NCBI GenBank assembly: GCA_025093985.1
Contig: JACAAK010000001.1
Span: 1,054,001 to 1,118,000, forward strand
Direction of reading: 5' to 3'
Length of the DNA stretch: 64,000 nt
Origin: Calvatia gigantea
Taxonomy: Eukaryota > Basidiomycota > Agaricomycetes > Agaricales > Lycoperdaceae
Below, one piece after another: positions 22,829 to 34,305 of this stretch (positions are counted from its first letter, which is position 1; each line of letters starts with the position of its first letter). The translations under genes were made by a program, and so were the position numbers. The notes beneath the pieces are model-generated. The model was given only the letters and a program-made list of their open reading frames with translations. It ran no database searches and was not told the DNA's origin.

Positions 22829-24793
22829 ATGACAACCGGAGTCTTTGCCCTCATCATCGGCATCGACAGTTACAAGTCTGGTAGTATTTGGAACCTTCAT
22901 TCTTGCGTCGACGATGCTCGACGCATCCGTTCCTGGTTGGTCAACGACCTGAACGTCCCGGAGGACCAGATCTGCCTGCTGCTGGATAAACAGGCGACGA
23001 AACACAACATCGAAGACCACTTCATGTCCCATCTGACCAACAACCGGTCCATAGAGAAGGGAGACGCTATTCTCATTTACTTTGCTGGTCATGGCAGCCT
23101 CATACCGGCCCCCGAGGGCTGGTTCCACCCTGGCCGTGTCGGCCAAAATGGCAACGTCGAAGTTCTTTGCACCTACGATTACGAAACCAAGGCAACTCTT
23201 GGGCGCGTAGCCGGCATTTCAGACAAATCCATGCGGGCGATGCTTTCCGAGTTGTCGCAGACCAAAGGCGATAACATTACGCTGATCCTCGACACCTGTT
23301 TTTCCCCTGGACGAGATATTGAACACAGGGGACACACTAGGTCAACGCCCACCATGAAAGCGACTGCTGACGACCTGTACCGCTGTCTGTGGTACGGTGC
23401 TCGCGGCAGGCCGTACGAAGCCCCTCATGGTTTCCTTACCCCACAGAAAAGTCATGTCTGCCTTGCAGCATGCCAAAATGGGAGTCAAGCAATTGAGGGG
23501 AAAAATGGCGGGAGGCTGACTCACCATTTGCTGGATTTGGCGTCGGAATTGTCACTTCATCGTGTGTCCTACACTGGCCTCTTGGATCGGCTTCAACAGG
23601 GAATGCCACAGACACAACAGCCTGTCTGTCATGGCTTCCAGAAAGAACGTACTCTATTCGACGCCGTTCCCTTCAGCACTGATGCCCAATTCCTTCACGC
23701 GACTCTCGAGAACGACAAGCGACTCAGAGTAGAAGCAGGGCTAATACATGGGTTAGTCGAAGGAAGTGAATTGTCCTTACACCTGCACAACCACCGTTGC
23801 TCAAAAAATCCATTTTTGTCCACCGTTGTTGTCGAGGACTTACATCCCACCTGGTGCTTTGCTCGGCCTCAAAACACCAAGATTTCTCTCCCCAAGGCTT
23901 GCTGGGCCAGAATTACGCGGTGGAATAATCGGCGTCCTTTCCGTGTGAATTTGAAGGCCACGTTCACATCCTTCATTCGGATGTGGAAATTTGGTCGAAC
24001 GTTTAATGCCAAGGGTGGACCGACATCGAGATCTGGCATTAATATAATGCGGGTTAAGAAGGTACCACAAGCTGATATATCTCTCACCCTCGGACGCCAT
24101 GCCGTCACGGTTGAACGACACGATGATATTATTGCCACCAACAACCGCCGTATTATAAAAATAGAAAAACGAACGGGAGAAGAAGTTCTCGCTGATGCCG
24201 CTCGTTTCCACCTTCACCTCCACCGCCGCAATCCCGAAAACCCTTTCAAAGGACTCGTTTCTATGGAGCTTTACCGCCTACACCCAGAGCATTGGACGAC
24301 AATGGGAGGTAACTTACTTCGCAAGGGAAAGGCAATCATCCCCTATGAACAGGGCGCTATTTTCAGCGTCTCCCTTTACAACAAATCCGACACCAACCTC
24401 TGGCCTTATCTCGCATATATGGACCCTAACTGCTATGGTATTACCATGCTTTATCAACCTGATCATACATCGCCCTTACCCCCCCTGCCGAAGAAAGGCC
24501 ATCTCGAAATTGGATCGGGAAAACCTGGGTCAGAAGCACTGTCGTTCACGCTTCCGGATCACGAGCATCTGGACTCAGGATACCTCAAATTATTCCTGTC
24601 TCCGACGCCTATCGCAATAGGTATGATCGAACAAGGTCCATCCCTTGCTTGGACGAGCTCGAGGGACGTGGAGAGCCCCCCAGCTTCTCCCACAAACGCG
24701 GAGAAAGGTACAAACGCGGAGAACGGTAATAATATCTGGGATACATCCCTCGCTTCTATCGTTTTCTTGAGATATGATGGACAGGCCAAGTGA
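22829..24793 (+). CDS. Caspase-like (peptidase C14) domain protein
   Basis: The N-terminal 250 residues form a caspase/metacaspase-type domain: FALIIGIDSYKS at the start, the catalytic-His motif YFAGHGS (His88) and the catalytic-Cys motif LILDTCFS (Cys157). I chose the ATG at 22829, which begins MTTGVFALIIGID right at the domain. The frame stays open back to an ATG at 22649, adding 60 residues without domain character. The remaining roughly 400 residues are rich in beta-type sequence and belong to no family I know. Near the end NAEKGTNAENG is a short in-frame repeat. The gene is one exon, unlike all its neighbours. Agaricomycetes have many such caspase-domain proteins of unknown role; protease specificity cannot be told from the sequence. 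Confidence 0.82.
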   Translation: MTTGVFALIIGIDSYKSGSIWNLHSCVDDARRIRSWLVNDLNVPEDQICLLLDKQATKHNIEDHFMSHLTNNRSIEKGDAILIYFAGHGSLIPAPEGWFHPGRVGQNGNVEVLCTYDYETKATLGRVAGISDKSMRAMLSELSQTKGDNITLILDTCFSPGRDIEHRGHTRSTPTMKATADDLYRCLWYGARGRPYEAPHGFLTPQKSHVCLAACQNGSQAIEGKNGGRLTHHLLDLASELSLHRVSYTGLLDRLQQGMPQTQQPVCHGFQKERTLFDAVPFSTDAQFLHATLENDKRLRVEAGLIHGLVEGSELSLHLHNHRCSKNPFLSTVVVEDLHPTWCFARPQNTKISLPKACWARITRWNNRRPFRVNLKATFTSFIRMWKFGRTFNAKGGPTSRSGINIMRVKKVPQADISLTLGRHAVTVERHDDIIATNNRRIIKIEKRTGEEVLADAARFHLHLHRRNPENPFKGLVSMELYRLHPEHWTTMGGNLLRKGKAIIPYEQGAIFSVSLYNKSDTNLWPYLAYMDPNCYGITMLYQPDHTSPLPPLPKKGHLEIGSGKPGSEALSFTLPDHEHLDSGYLKLFLSPTPIAIGMIEQGPSLAWTSSRDVESPPASPTNAEKGTNAENGNNIWDTSLASIVFLRYDGQAK

Positions 24794-25107
24794 ACGTAGC
24801 CCTTGCAAGTATATGTCGTATTCATCAGTATTTATTTGTCAATTTTCTCACTCGCTAAAACTATTCGCCATATTATTACCGTTCGCCGTTGTACAAATAT
24901 TTTGCCCACAAACTATGTACTACCTATTATTATTTTTCATGAGACAGACACGTGACGAGTACGCGTTGGGTCCTCGGTTCCCTAAAAAAGGGGCGCTCTT
25001 TTCGACTTGACTCGTAACTACTGAACATCTGCGATACAGTGCCTAATGTCCGACGTACCTTCGTGACCAACTACATACGCCTATTTGTCCACATCATTCA
25101 TTATACA
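24794..25107. other. Spacer upstream of DNA polymerase kappa
   Basis: This A/T-rich 314-base stretch holds the 3' end of the caspase-like gene and the polymerase kappa promoter. No gene seen. Confidence 0.4.
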
Positions 25108-28010
25108 ATGGAAGCAACAGCAAGAACTGATCAAGAGCTACCTCAATCACAAGAAACGGAAAGCCTTGTTCGACGGCTAGCTGGACCATCTTCTGGGAAA
25201 GCAGGGTTTGTAATAAGATCACCTTGGATGACCGGTTTTGAATTTAAATGTTAGATTAGCCAAAGATCAATACGAGATTAATCGGATTATTGCGGACGTT
25301 TCAAAGGGCTCGAAGTTCTATGAAGTGCGCGTCGAATCCTCATGCAGCACAACCCCTGACTCTTTACACATTTACCAAAACAGAATGAGAAGAAGAAAGA
25401 TAAGGAATTGACAGAACGAATAGAGAAGGTTCTCAAGACGCGAGATGCGGTTTTGAAGGGTGTGGATATCCGTACGTACCAACCAAATCTTATGCCATTA
25501 TAGAAGCCGAAGGCTAACTCCCTGCCTTTGTCCAGGAAAAATAGAAGCAAACGCGGATCATCTGGTATTGCATGTACTTAGCCTTTGATTGTATTTTTCA
25601 TTGACTGTTTTGTGTTTGTTCATATCCACTACGGTAACAAAAGCTTGCAGAGTTGGAATCACAACGGGACCTGACGCAGGCCATTGTCCATGTTGATATG
25701 GACGCCTTCTATGCCGTACGTTTTACGAACCCTTGATCAGTGTGTTCTTTCTGACATAGATAGCGTAGAATGTTGAGTTGCTGAGCAATCCGGAGCTAGC
25801 TGGTAAACCATTTGGGGCACGCTTTTTTGCTCATTTCACGAAAGAGCTCGGCTTGACGTCTTACGGATTCAATAGGTCGGCCGGGGGGTCCTCACAACTG
25901 CCTCATACGAAGCAAGAAAGTACGGGGTACGATCAGGTATGGCAGGTGCGTCTTATATCAGCCACTGACCGTTCGAGAGAATTTCCAATGAAATATACGG
26001 ACAGGCTTCGTCGCAAAAAAACTCTGTCCAGACTTGATTTTCGTTCCGAATAATTTCTCAAAGTATCTGGAGATGTCAAAGAAAGTCATGGCCATTTTCA
26101 AACGCTACGATCCCAATATGCTTCCTGCCGGATGCGACGAAGGGTACCTCAAGTATGTCTTTCCCTGTAGTTTGAGCCATCAAAGAAGAATGACCAAATC
26201 GGCTAGTATCACAGCATATTGCGAGGAGCATTCAATTTCCGCGGAGGATTGCGTGCAAGAAATGCGGCGCATTGTTTTTGAAGAAACCAAGCTGACGGTT
26301 AGTGCTGGCATCGCGCCAAATAGGGTGGGTTCTTTCCTTCAGTGAGATCGATTGCCGAACGACGTACTCATGGACTTCAGATGCTTGCAAAGGTATTTAT
26401 ATTTCTCTCAGCCCCACATACCCACCGCTAAATTATTCGTAGATCTGTTCAGACAAGGTCCGTTCCTTGCCACCACATTGTTGGTCTCGTTTGAACTCTA
26501 CTTTTTAGAATAAACCCAATGGACAGTTTCACCTTCCATTTGACCGCGAGAGTATCACCGCTTTTATGCGTGATCTCTCCATACGCAAGGTTCCCGGTAT
26601 TGGTAGGGTCAACGAAAGATTACTTGAGTCGATCGGAATCAAGGTAAAAGGGCACTGATATCATAACACTATCGGCTGTAACAACCTCGTTTTAGACATG
26701 TGGCGACATTTATATACACAGAGCCGTTGCTGCGCTGATGGACAAACAGTTTGGTCTTCATTTCCTGTTGAAAACGCATCTCGGGATTGCATCGAATGAA
26801 GTGCATCCGCGGCAGAGGGAGGAGCGGAAGAGCATTGGGTCAGAAAGGTATGAACAAACGTTGGCTCGAGTTATCACTGACATAAAGTGTATCATCAGAA
26901 CATTCGCTCCTATGGACGATCGCGAGGGGCTCCTCAAAAAGCTTGAGCACATTGCTTCAGAACTGGAATCCGACATGTCAGAGAACGGTTGGGTGGGTAA
27001 GACTGTGACATTGAAATATAAATTAGATACATTCCAAGGTGAGTTTTCCCCTAATTGTCGGCTCTGCCGGCACCTCTTACCTTGTGTTAGTATTCACTCG
27101 CGCCAAGTCACTCGGCCGCTATGTTTCTTCCAAGGAAGACTTGTTCTCGGTAATTCCAAACAATATATATTTTAGTTCCGAACAAGCACTCTAATAAATT
27201 CGAATAGATAGGGAAAGAGCTTCTTCTCGCAGAAGGGCGACCAAAAGTACGGCTAATAGGTCTGAGGGTAACCAGACTCAAAGACCTGCGTGCTCCATCA
27301 CCCGTCGGTATCAAGAGGGTAAGTATTAATTCCCCTTTCCCCTCTCCTCCCTGAAACCCCAGTTTCAGTTCTTTGGATCGACGGACTCGTCACCCCGAAA
27401 GCGCCAAAAACTCGGGGACCGAGATGCAGCGCATGACGAGGGGGACGATGAGACAGAAGACCAACACATGGATGCTATGCCTGGGTACTACGAGCATGAG
27501 GAAACAATGCACCACACAGAGGCTGAGGCCGAAAATGGGGACGATCAAGATGAACAACTCGAGTTGGGATTGAAAAAGCCGAAAGGAGAATTTTGTCCAC
27601 CTGTTCCTACAGCTACTCAACCGTCATCTTCTTCGATGACATTGGAGGACCATACCTGGAAGTCCATACCATCAAAGCTAAGGCCATTGGGACGTGAAAG
27701 AAGCAAGAGCGATGTGGGACAACGACAAAGGACGCCTCCACTCAATTCTCAGCACCACAACAGAACTCAAGTTTGCCCGATCTGTAGTCAGAAGCTGGTA
27801 GCGGACAACCAAGGTCTGAACGCTCATATCGATTTTTGCCTCAGCAGGAACGCAATACAGGAAGCCCAGGGAGAGAATTGCGCGACGACAACGCCGGGTA
27901 TGACCGTCGTTACCAATTCCTCCCCCGCAACAACAGCCAAGGGTTGGGATTTCTTAATGACGCACCAAGATGCACATCAACGAGCGAAAAGGAGCAAAAA
28001 GCGGAAGTGA
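25108..28010 (+). CDS. POLK: Y-family DNA polymerase kappa (DinB)
   Basis: This translesion polymerase copies past minor-groove DNA damage. Exons join as MEATARTDQELPQ, then the helical N-clasp (DKELTERIEKVLKTRDAVLK). The palm motifs follow: VHVDMDAFYA, GVLTTASYEARKYG, FVAKKLCPDLIFV, CDEGYLNITAY (the acidic pair DE is kept; most relatives have DEAYL), SAGIAPNR and MLAKICSDKNKPNGQF. The thumb has RKVPGIGRVNERLL, and the little finger includes KTVTLKYKLDTF and RLIGLRVTRL. The tail is acidic and ends with one UBZ-type zinc finger, CPICSQKLV...HIDFC. MLAK and ICSDK are encoded by microexons of 12 and 15 nt. The intron at 25817-25875 has a GC donor. The gene appears complete. Confidence 0.9.
25817..25875 (+). 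other. Probable GC-AG intron in DNA polymerase kappa
   Basis: Removing these 59 bases joins NPELAGKPFG to VGRGVLTTASYEARK, as in the family. The donor is GGG|GCACGC, weaker than the usual GCAAGT, and the acceptor is AATAG. The nearest GT donor, 14 bases upstream, would delete the conserved KPFG. Confidence 0.65.
26381..26457 (+). other. Two consecutive microexons (12 and 15 nt)
   Basis: Exon 26381-26392 encodes MLAK and exon 26443-26457 encodes ICSDK. They are flanked by introns ending CTTCAG and CGTAG and starting GTATTT and GTCCGT; the intron between them is 50 nt and the next is 51 nt. Together they restore the conserved APNR-MLAK-ICSDK-NKPNGQF segment. Confidence 0.85.
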
Positions 28011-28122
28011 CGTTGCGCTCCCCTCTCCTACGCGTGTTATCGTGTGCTTTTTTCCGTTATCGATGCTTTTACAGTCTATTTGGGATTAATGTTACGCTTA
28101 GAGCGACTGGCAATTGTATTTT

Positions 28123-28958
28123 CTATTTACCTCGGTGCAGTTTGAACGATGCTTGGACACCTTTGCCGGCTTTAATGTCCTCCATGCACAGACTATCAAC
28201 ATGTCTTCCCTTCGTAACTAACCCAATCACTTTGTCCTCTAACTCTTGGGGAACGCATACCACGCCATCATCGTCAGCAACTATCCAATCTCCGGGCTGC
28301 ACCGTCACGGCGGGAAAGTCGTCTGTGCCAATTGACCCCACGTTCGGTATCGACTTTATAGTTAATGGAACGTTGATTTCGGACGGACGAGTAAAAGGCA
28401 ACTGTCCGAGGGTGGAACGTCCACGGGCGAAGACGGGGAAGTTGAGAGAACGGTGCTCTGCCAGGTCTCGACATCTTCCAGAGATTATGACACCTTTGAC
28501 CGACCGGGCTTGCGCACCTGCAGTCATAAGGCCCCCCCAGACCGCATTTTTTGCTTCTGTCCGTCAATTTAATCCAATGAGATTATTATAGTAAGGTTTG
28601 CGAAATAAGTATGCGCCTCTCGAGATTGAAAGGTTACTCAACCTGGAGGTGCGCCAATGACTATCACGGATTCCTCTGGTGCGATGTCAACAAAATGCGC
28701 AGAAAGCTTCGGTGCAGCAATATCAGATCCCAGCACCATGCGTACGGTATACGCTGGACCACATATCCTCACACTCGACTCCGAGATGGAAGGCGAGAAC
28801 ATGTTAATATCCGGTATATATCCGCCATGGGGTAGCTTCAGTTTAATGAGAGCGTCAGATATTTCGCAGGTCGAGAACTCGACAAGTTGTGAAGTCGTAC
28901 GTGCAGAGCAGGACATTGCGCTGAGGATAGGGTGAAGGCGGGAGAGTGTGCGCTGCAT
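28123..28958 (-). CDS. RraA-like / 4-hydroxy-4-methyl-2-oxoglutarate aldolase-like protein
   Basis: The fold is that of the RraA/HMG-aldolase family, whose fungal members act as aldolases or oxaloacetate decarboxylases on small keto acids. Two exons are seen. The first (from 28958) has EFSTCEISDALIKL and ends VIVIGAPP. The second starts EAKNAVWGGLMTAGAQARSV and holds the conserved GRCRD (Arg and Asp of the metal and substrate site). It continues with GTDDFPAVTVQPGDWIVAD and DDGVVCVP, ending KLHRGK. A second ATG (MSCSARTTSQ) 14 codons in is the alternative start. The preceding residues are weakly basic, so mitochondrial import is possible but not shown. Confidence 0.85.
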
Positions 28959-29593
28959 AAGTACTTCCGACGGCAGATGAATTTGTTCCCGAGTTGACTT
29001 ATATCGGTGATTGCGGTGCTAAGGAACAAGGGTGGAATGATCAGTGAGACCAACCACAGAAGTTGCAGGCAGTTAGTAAAAGTCCCGAAGTTTATGCAGA
29101 CCGTGATCTATCACAATGCTAACGTCTACTTGTACAGCAGGAGATACGAACGTCTTCTGTGACCATGTTGTTTTCTGGGTCTCATCATCTGGTGCACGTT
29201 AGTTTAACAGGTTGGTTGCCCTCATGTCATTGATATCCTCTGTGTCCCAACCACCGATTAAATATACGAGGCGTGCTCATGCAATGCCACACCCCGTAGG
29301 TACATACCCATTCGGTTTCATGTCTTCCTGGTCGTACAATGACATCGTTATTGTGCATTTCGTATGCGTGGCTCAGTGACGGGTCCGTTAGTATCATATT
29401 CACCAAACGGTAGTATCTCGTGAATGACATATCTGCTTCATCGATATCCTATCGGACAGAGATAGCTTAAGTACTTGGGGGACCAGGGACTTATGCACGT
29501 CTCCAGGTCTGACAACTTGAGGGCATCCATAAATAGGATTCCCACGCTTGGTGATAATGACCAGGAGCCCGAAATGTGCAAGGTACAGTGACA
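28959..29593. promoter_or_regulatory. Divergent spacer between the RraA-like gene and GYP1
   Basis: The two genes start on opposite strands about 635 bases apart. Open frames on both strands are short and lack similarity. No specific element recognised. Confidence 0.4.
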
Positions 29594-31726
29594 ATGAATC
29601 CAATATCCCCCCCTGCGAGGCCGCACATTGCAGTACACTCCTCACACTTTACTTCTTCATCCAGTGCCGACTGGGACGACGCCTGGGATAGCGGCTCAGA
29701 CTCAGAGGATCGCCAGTCTACCGTCGCGAACTCTGTGAAGCGTCCGGCCGGCGGCACAGCTCCAAAGCAGGTCCCCAGATCCAATTCTGCCTCTTCATCT
29801 TCCACGCTTGCACTCTCGTACACACATCTGAACCCTCCGAATCCAGGTTCATACCCTCAGCCGAAGACCATCGAGGAAGCTGCCTCGCGCTCGAAGACAC
29901 AGAATGGCTGGACTATTATCAGGACATCCAGCGATCACCAGCACTCTATTGAGGGTGGCAGCAAACTGTCGCAAGATGGACATGTTGCTGATGCCGACGT
30001 CGAAGGAGATATGATCCTGGGCGAGCTCGACACCGATTTCGAGAACAAAGACCAGGCGGTACCCACTTCGACCAATCGCGTCAGTGCCCAATCGAAACAT
30101 ATGGCCGCATTTGTGAGAGAGGATGCAGAAGAGATAGTCAATGGTGGTTACACTTCTGCTGTTGCTCTATCATACCTACAAATTCCCTTATCAACCAGCT
30201 ATCATTTCTTCTAGATCCTTCGTATGGGATTAGACAACGCGCAAAACGGCGTGAACCCTCTCCAGCAAATTCTCGACAATCGCAGAAATCTTCAGGAGGG
30301 CCACGGGACGAAAAATCAGAAAAGCTCATGCGAGAGCGTTCCATCCGTACCAACCGTAGACACAAATTTCTCGAGTGTATAACAAGCCAGGACGTCAACA
30401 TATGTATGTTCATCTCTCAGATCCTCTATTCACCCGTTCGCCCTGACACCATCCCCGAACTACCAGCAGATCTTCGCAAACTTGCCTGGGCAGGAATCCC
30501 AGCAGATCTACGCCCCCTAGCCTGGCAGCTCCTCCTCGTGCGTTTCCCCTTTAAAATTCCCAACCTCTCTCTTCTGGGACAATTCATAAACCAGGTTTCA
30601 GGGATACCTACCCCTACCCTCCTCATTGCGCGCCGCAACATTGGCTCGTAAACGCAGCGAATATCTGTCGATGGTGGAAATGGCCTTTGCCCGAGGTCGC
30701 GAAGGACTCGATCAGCAAATTTGGCATCAAATAGAGATTGATGTGCCAAGGACGAGGCCTGGTATTGGGCTATGGATGCACGCCGCGACGCAGAGAGTGA
30801 GAGTAGCACTTTCTATGGTTCCGCTCTCCATTGACCTTGATTGTAGAGCTTAGAACGAGTGTTATACGTTTGGGCCATTCGACATCCTGCCAGTGGCTAT
30901 GTGCAGGGTATCAACGATCTGGCGACACCGTTCTTCCAAGTTTTTCTATCAGCGTTTATTGGTATGTTTATTTTATTATTTTTTCTCAATAACTCTTGAC
31001 CGTCGTAATTTAGAATCCGATCCGGAGAATTTCGATCCTTCTGTCCTTCCCAAGAATGTTCTGGACGCAATCGAGGCAGACTCGTTTTGGTGCCTTTCGA
31101 GACTACTGGACGGTATTCAGGACAATTACATTTTTGCACAGCCGGGGATTGTGCGAAGTGTCAAGAGAATGGCGGAACTCGTTGCCCGAATCGATGGTAC
31201 AGGCTCGCGTCGTTATTTTAAGCAGCAGCTATTATTGATACTGTGTTCCCGTAGCTCCCTTGTTCGCGCATCTGGAATCTCAGAACGTCGAGTTCATGCA
31301 GTTCGCATTTCGGTGGATGAATTGCTTGTTGATGCGGGAGATCAGTGTGCAGAATACCATTAGAATGTGGGATACCTATCTTGTAGGTTCCTCGAATTTT
31401 CAATTGTATTTGTGCTGACTCTCATGTACTTGCTCAAGGCTGAGGGACCAGATGCATTCTCACAGTTCCACCTCTATGTCTGTTCGGCATTCCTTGTGCG
31501 GTGGAGCGAGAAGCTTCGGAAGATGGACTTCCAGGTTCGTTTTCTGAGTTCGCCTTCGTTCCCTCTCATCGCTCACTCGTTTCTGTACTACCAGGGCATT
31601 ATAATGTTCCTGCAGTCGTTACCAACCCAAGACTGGGGTGATCATGAAATTGAAATGCTTCTCAGTGAAGCCTTCGTACTTAATTCAATCTGGCAGAACG
31701 CCCAAAGTCATTTTGGTGCCAAGTAA
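29594..31726 (+). CDS. GYP1: TBC-domain Rab GTPase-activating protein, Gyp1/TBC1D22 type
   Basis: This protein speeds GTP hydrolysis by Rab GTPases; yeast Gyp1 acts on Ypt1 at the Golgi. The start is MNPISPPARPHIAVHSS. The N-terminal third is Ser/Thr-rich and disordered. The TBC domain begins DLRKLAWAGIPADLRPLAW and contains the arginine-finger motif IEIDVPRTRP, with IxxDxxR kept. The glutamine-finger motif is YVQGINDLATPFF, with YxQ kept. Later pieces are DPSVLPKNVLDAIEADSFWCL, EFMQFAFRWMNCLLMREI and RMWDTYL, then AEGPDAFSQFHLYVCSAF, ending AQSHFGAK. The gene has several short introns. Both catalytic fingers are present, so it should be active. Confidence 0.9.
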
Positions 31727-32034
31727 TCTATATTGTGCTCTCTGATGCTTTGGGTTTCTCAATGGAAGGAAAATCGGAAAAATCGAACTATTGTCCGAGG
31801 TGAGGGAGGGCACAAACTCGGCAGGAATCAAATGTCAGCAAAAGATACAAAGTATGTTATGCAATAAGATGCGGGAGCAACATGAGGACTGTGTTGGACA
31901 AAGGGCTGGAAGTGTAATCCAGGTTAAAACCAATGCAATGCGAAGCAAGGCACGAGGCGAGTATGCTTGGAATGCGACGATGAGAAGTGTAGAAGACCGA
32001 GAACGAAGAAAGGGGTCATAAGACGAAGATTCGC
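31727..32034. other. Convergent spacer between GYP1 and NUP50
   Basis: The two genes converge here, so this should hold both 3' ends. No gene seen; the open frames within it look like chance. Confidence 0.4.
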
Positions 32035-34111
32035 TCATGAAGATTCTTCCTTGGCTTGGATTTCTTTATCCAAGGCCGCTTTGAGTTGTGTCGCTTGATC
32101 CTGGGTTTGTAATTTGAGAGTATACATTTTGGAATTCTGTTCCGTGTCGTGTCCAAGGAAGGTAACGTTCTTGCCCTTGTGAGCGGGTTTGAATGCTGAG
32201 TGGAAAGCGAAGTTCTAAACAGACATTCAAAAAACTTATAAACATGCACCGATGATTGGACTCACGATCAAAATCTGCCCAGTGCTGCTACTTCGCAACA
32301 AGACTCTCCTGGATCCTGTTTCCTTATGTTTCTTGATTCTCAACACGCCATACCCCATCTCGACCCAATTCTTCGCACCGTTAGTATCTTTCATGATGTA
32401 TGCCTTGAGTTTAACGGCATGTCTCGTTTCCTCGTCCTCTTCGCCTGCACCTTCTTGATCGTGTTTGTTGTCGGCGTTGAAAGCGAAACTCTCAGCAGCG
32501 TTTTTCTTGGGTACGTCATCCCCTGCTGCCTCGCCAGAAGCACCTGCGTCGGCATCAGACCCGGTGGTACGGGCAGGAGCGAGAGCGGAGGTAATGGATG
32601 ATGTTGGTGGTGGGGGGGCAGCAAAACCGAATCCGGGTGGTTTGCTTGCAGGCTGGCCGAACCCTGCAAACCCTGCGAACCGCGACGTTGGGGCGTCGCC
32701 AGATGCGTTGGTGCTGGCGGGTGCCACACTGGCATTATTGCCGAAAGTGAAAGATGAGGCGGGGGTAGTTGTACCAGGGAGGGAGAAGAGAGACTTGGGC
32801 TTTTCTTCGGTCTTATCTTTGACACCACTGAGTACAGACGGAGTGGGATTGACACCGAAATTAAACGAGCCACTTGAATTTGACGCAGTACTGCCACTGC
32901 CAAAAAGGAAAAGCGAGGATGGGATATCTTTTTTCTCTTCTGGTTCCGTGCCGAAAAGGCTCGGTGTGGGTTTTTCTTGAGCGGGTTTGGCACCAAAAGG
33001 ACTCGAGAAGGAAGATGGTCCTGTGTCAGGCTTCTTGAAGTGATCGGGGGCAGTTCCAAACAAGGAGCCTGTTGACGGTTTAGGTTCTTGTTTCGTTTCT
33101 GCTGGTTTCCCAAATACAAAGCCACCACTGGGAACAGAAAGGGAGGGCGTGAATCCTCCGCCGTTGGCGGCGGTCTTGGTGTCTGAAGCAGTAGAGACCT
33201 TGGCTCCACCGAATATGAATCCACCACTGGGTGGTGCAGGCATAGAGGAGGTCTTCGTTACAGGTGCTGGTACTGGTGCTGATGCTGGTGTTGGTGGATT
33301 CTGTGTGCTTTTCGGGAATAGGGCTGGCTGTGTTGTTTTTCCATCAAAGTCTTTCTGGATGCCGTCCCGTAAAGACTTGTATCGTTCCAGGAAAACGCTC
33401 ACGTCGGCAAATGCATCGTCGCTGATAACTTTTAGGAGGGTATCGTGTAAGGATTCGTTCAGACCTCGTAATGATGTGAGATACTTGAGTTTGGCTGGAT
33501 CATCGGTGCTGCCATTTTGTACAGAAGCTGGAGGCTTGCCGGATGTAAGAGGTGTGATGGGTGCTGTGCTGAAAGGGGAGGATGATGAAGTGGAGGACGT
33601 GGTCGGCAGTGGGAGGGTGGTAGGTGTCGACGAGAGGAGGGATGTCAAAGACTTGGCGGTGCTAGTCGCGTTGGTTGAAAGAGGAAATAAGCTGGTTGGA
33701 GGAGTTGTTGTGGTCGTCGAAGAGAACGCAGAGAACGAGTTGCTGCCACCAAAACCGGAAAATCCACCGAAGTTTGTGGAACTTGCCTGCACAATTATCA
33801 GTATTAGGCGCGGTCTCCCAGCCTGAGCAGACTTACCTCAGGAGCTGGCGGAGGAATTGCTGCGACGGAAGCCCGTTTAGGAAGACCGCGAATTCTGATG
33901 GTCGGTTATTACACTGATGGTAAGGTTTTATAATCACTCCTCACTTTCTTGTCGCCAAAATAGACTCGTCGGCCTTTTTGAACCCAGCTTGTGGGTGCTC
34001 CTCCTGCAACACGCGTCAGAGAGTGCCAGGCGGATGGAATGTGATGCTTACCTGTCCCTCGTCGTCAGAGCGATCATCTTTGGATATTTGTTTCTCTGCA
34101 CCGCGTTTCAT
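32035..34111 (-). CDS. FG-repeat nucleoporin of the Nup50/Nup2 type with Ran-binding domain
   Basis: Nup50/Nup2 proteins sit at the nuclear pore basket and help importin-alpha/cargo complexes disassemble. The start MKRGAEKQISKDDRSDDEG and the next exons (GFKKADESILATRKIRG) match the N-terminal importin-alpha-binding region. A Ser/Thr-rich region with FG-type repeats (FGGFSGFGG, GFIFGG, SLFGT, FTFGN, FAGFGQ) fills the middle, with a helical patch LKYLTSLRGLNESLHDTLLKV. The C-terminal RanBP1-type domain reads HAVKLKAYIMKDT, WVEMGYGVLRIKKHKETG, RRVLLRSSSTGQILI and, after an intron, NFAFHSAFKPAHKGKNVTF, ending IQAKEESS. The gene is divergent from the next one, with only about 195 bases between start codons. 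Confidence 0.88.
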
Positions 34112-34305
34112 GGCTTCAAGGTGGCAAAAACGATCAAATGGACAATGGCCGTGCTCACTGTTCAGTTCAAAGTCTAAGCTGATGTCCCTGAGCTGTGACC
34201 TCCGATTACAACAAGTGCAAACAACACTGATTACCTCATTTGGCATAATAAAGACTGAGTCGTTTGGACCAGGCCACCTCCCGTTTTTCTTTCTCCTCTA
34301 CCTCC
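34112..34305. promoter_or_regulatory. Short bidirectional promoter between the nucleoporin and the coiled-coil gene
   Basis: Only 194 bases separate the two start codons, so both promoters must overlap here. No individual element was recognised. Confidence 0.4.

Noticed and set aside
24195..24620. A second protein inside the caspase-like gene
   Set aside because: An out-of-frame shadow of the long reading frame with no family similarity.
24697..24732. Short repeat (NAEKGTNAENG) as a tandem-repeat domain
   Set aside because: Only two imperfect copies, too short to be a domain.
27836..28591. A 251-residue plus-strand gene
   Set aside because: It overlaps the polymerase kappa zinc-finger exon in another frame and the RraA-like gene on the opposite strand; no similarity.
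33149..33826. A 225-residue plus-strand protein opposite the nucleoporin
   Set aside because: It is the complement of the low-complexity FG/Ser region and has no domain.
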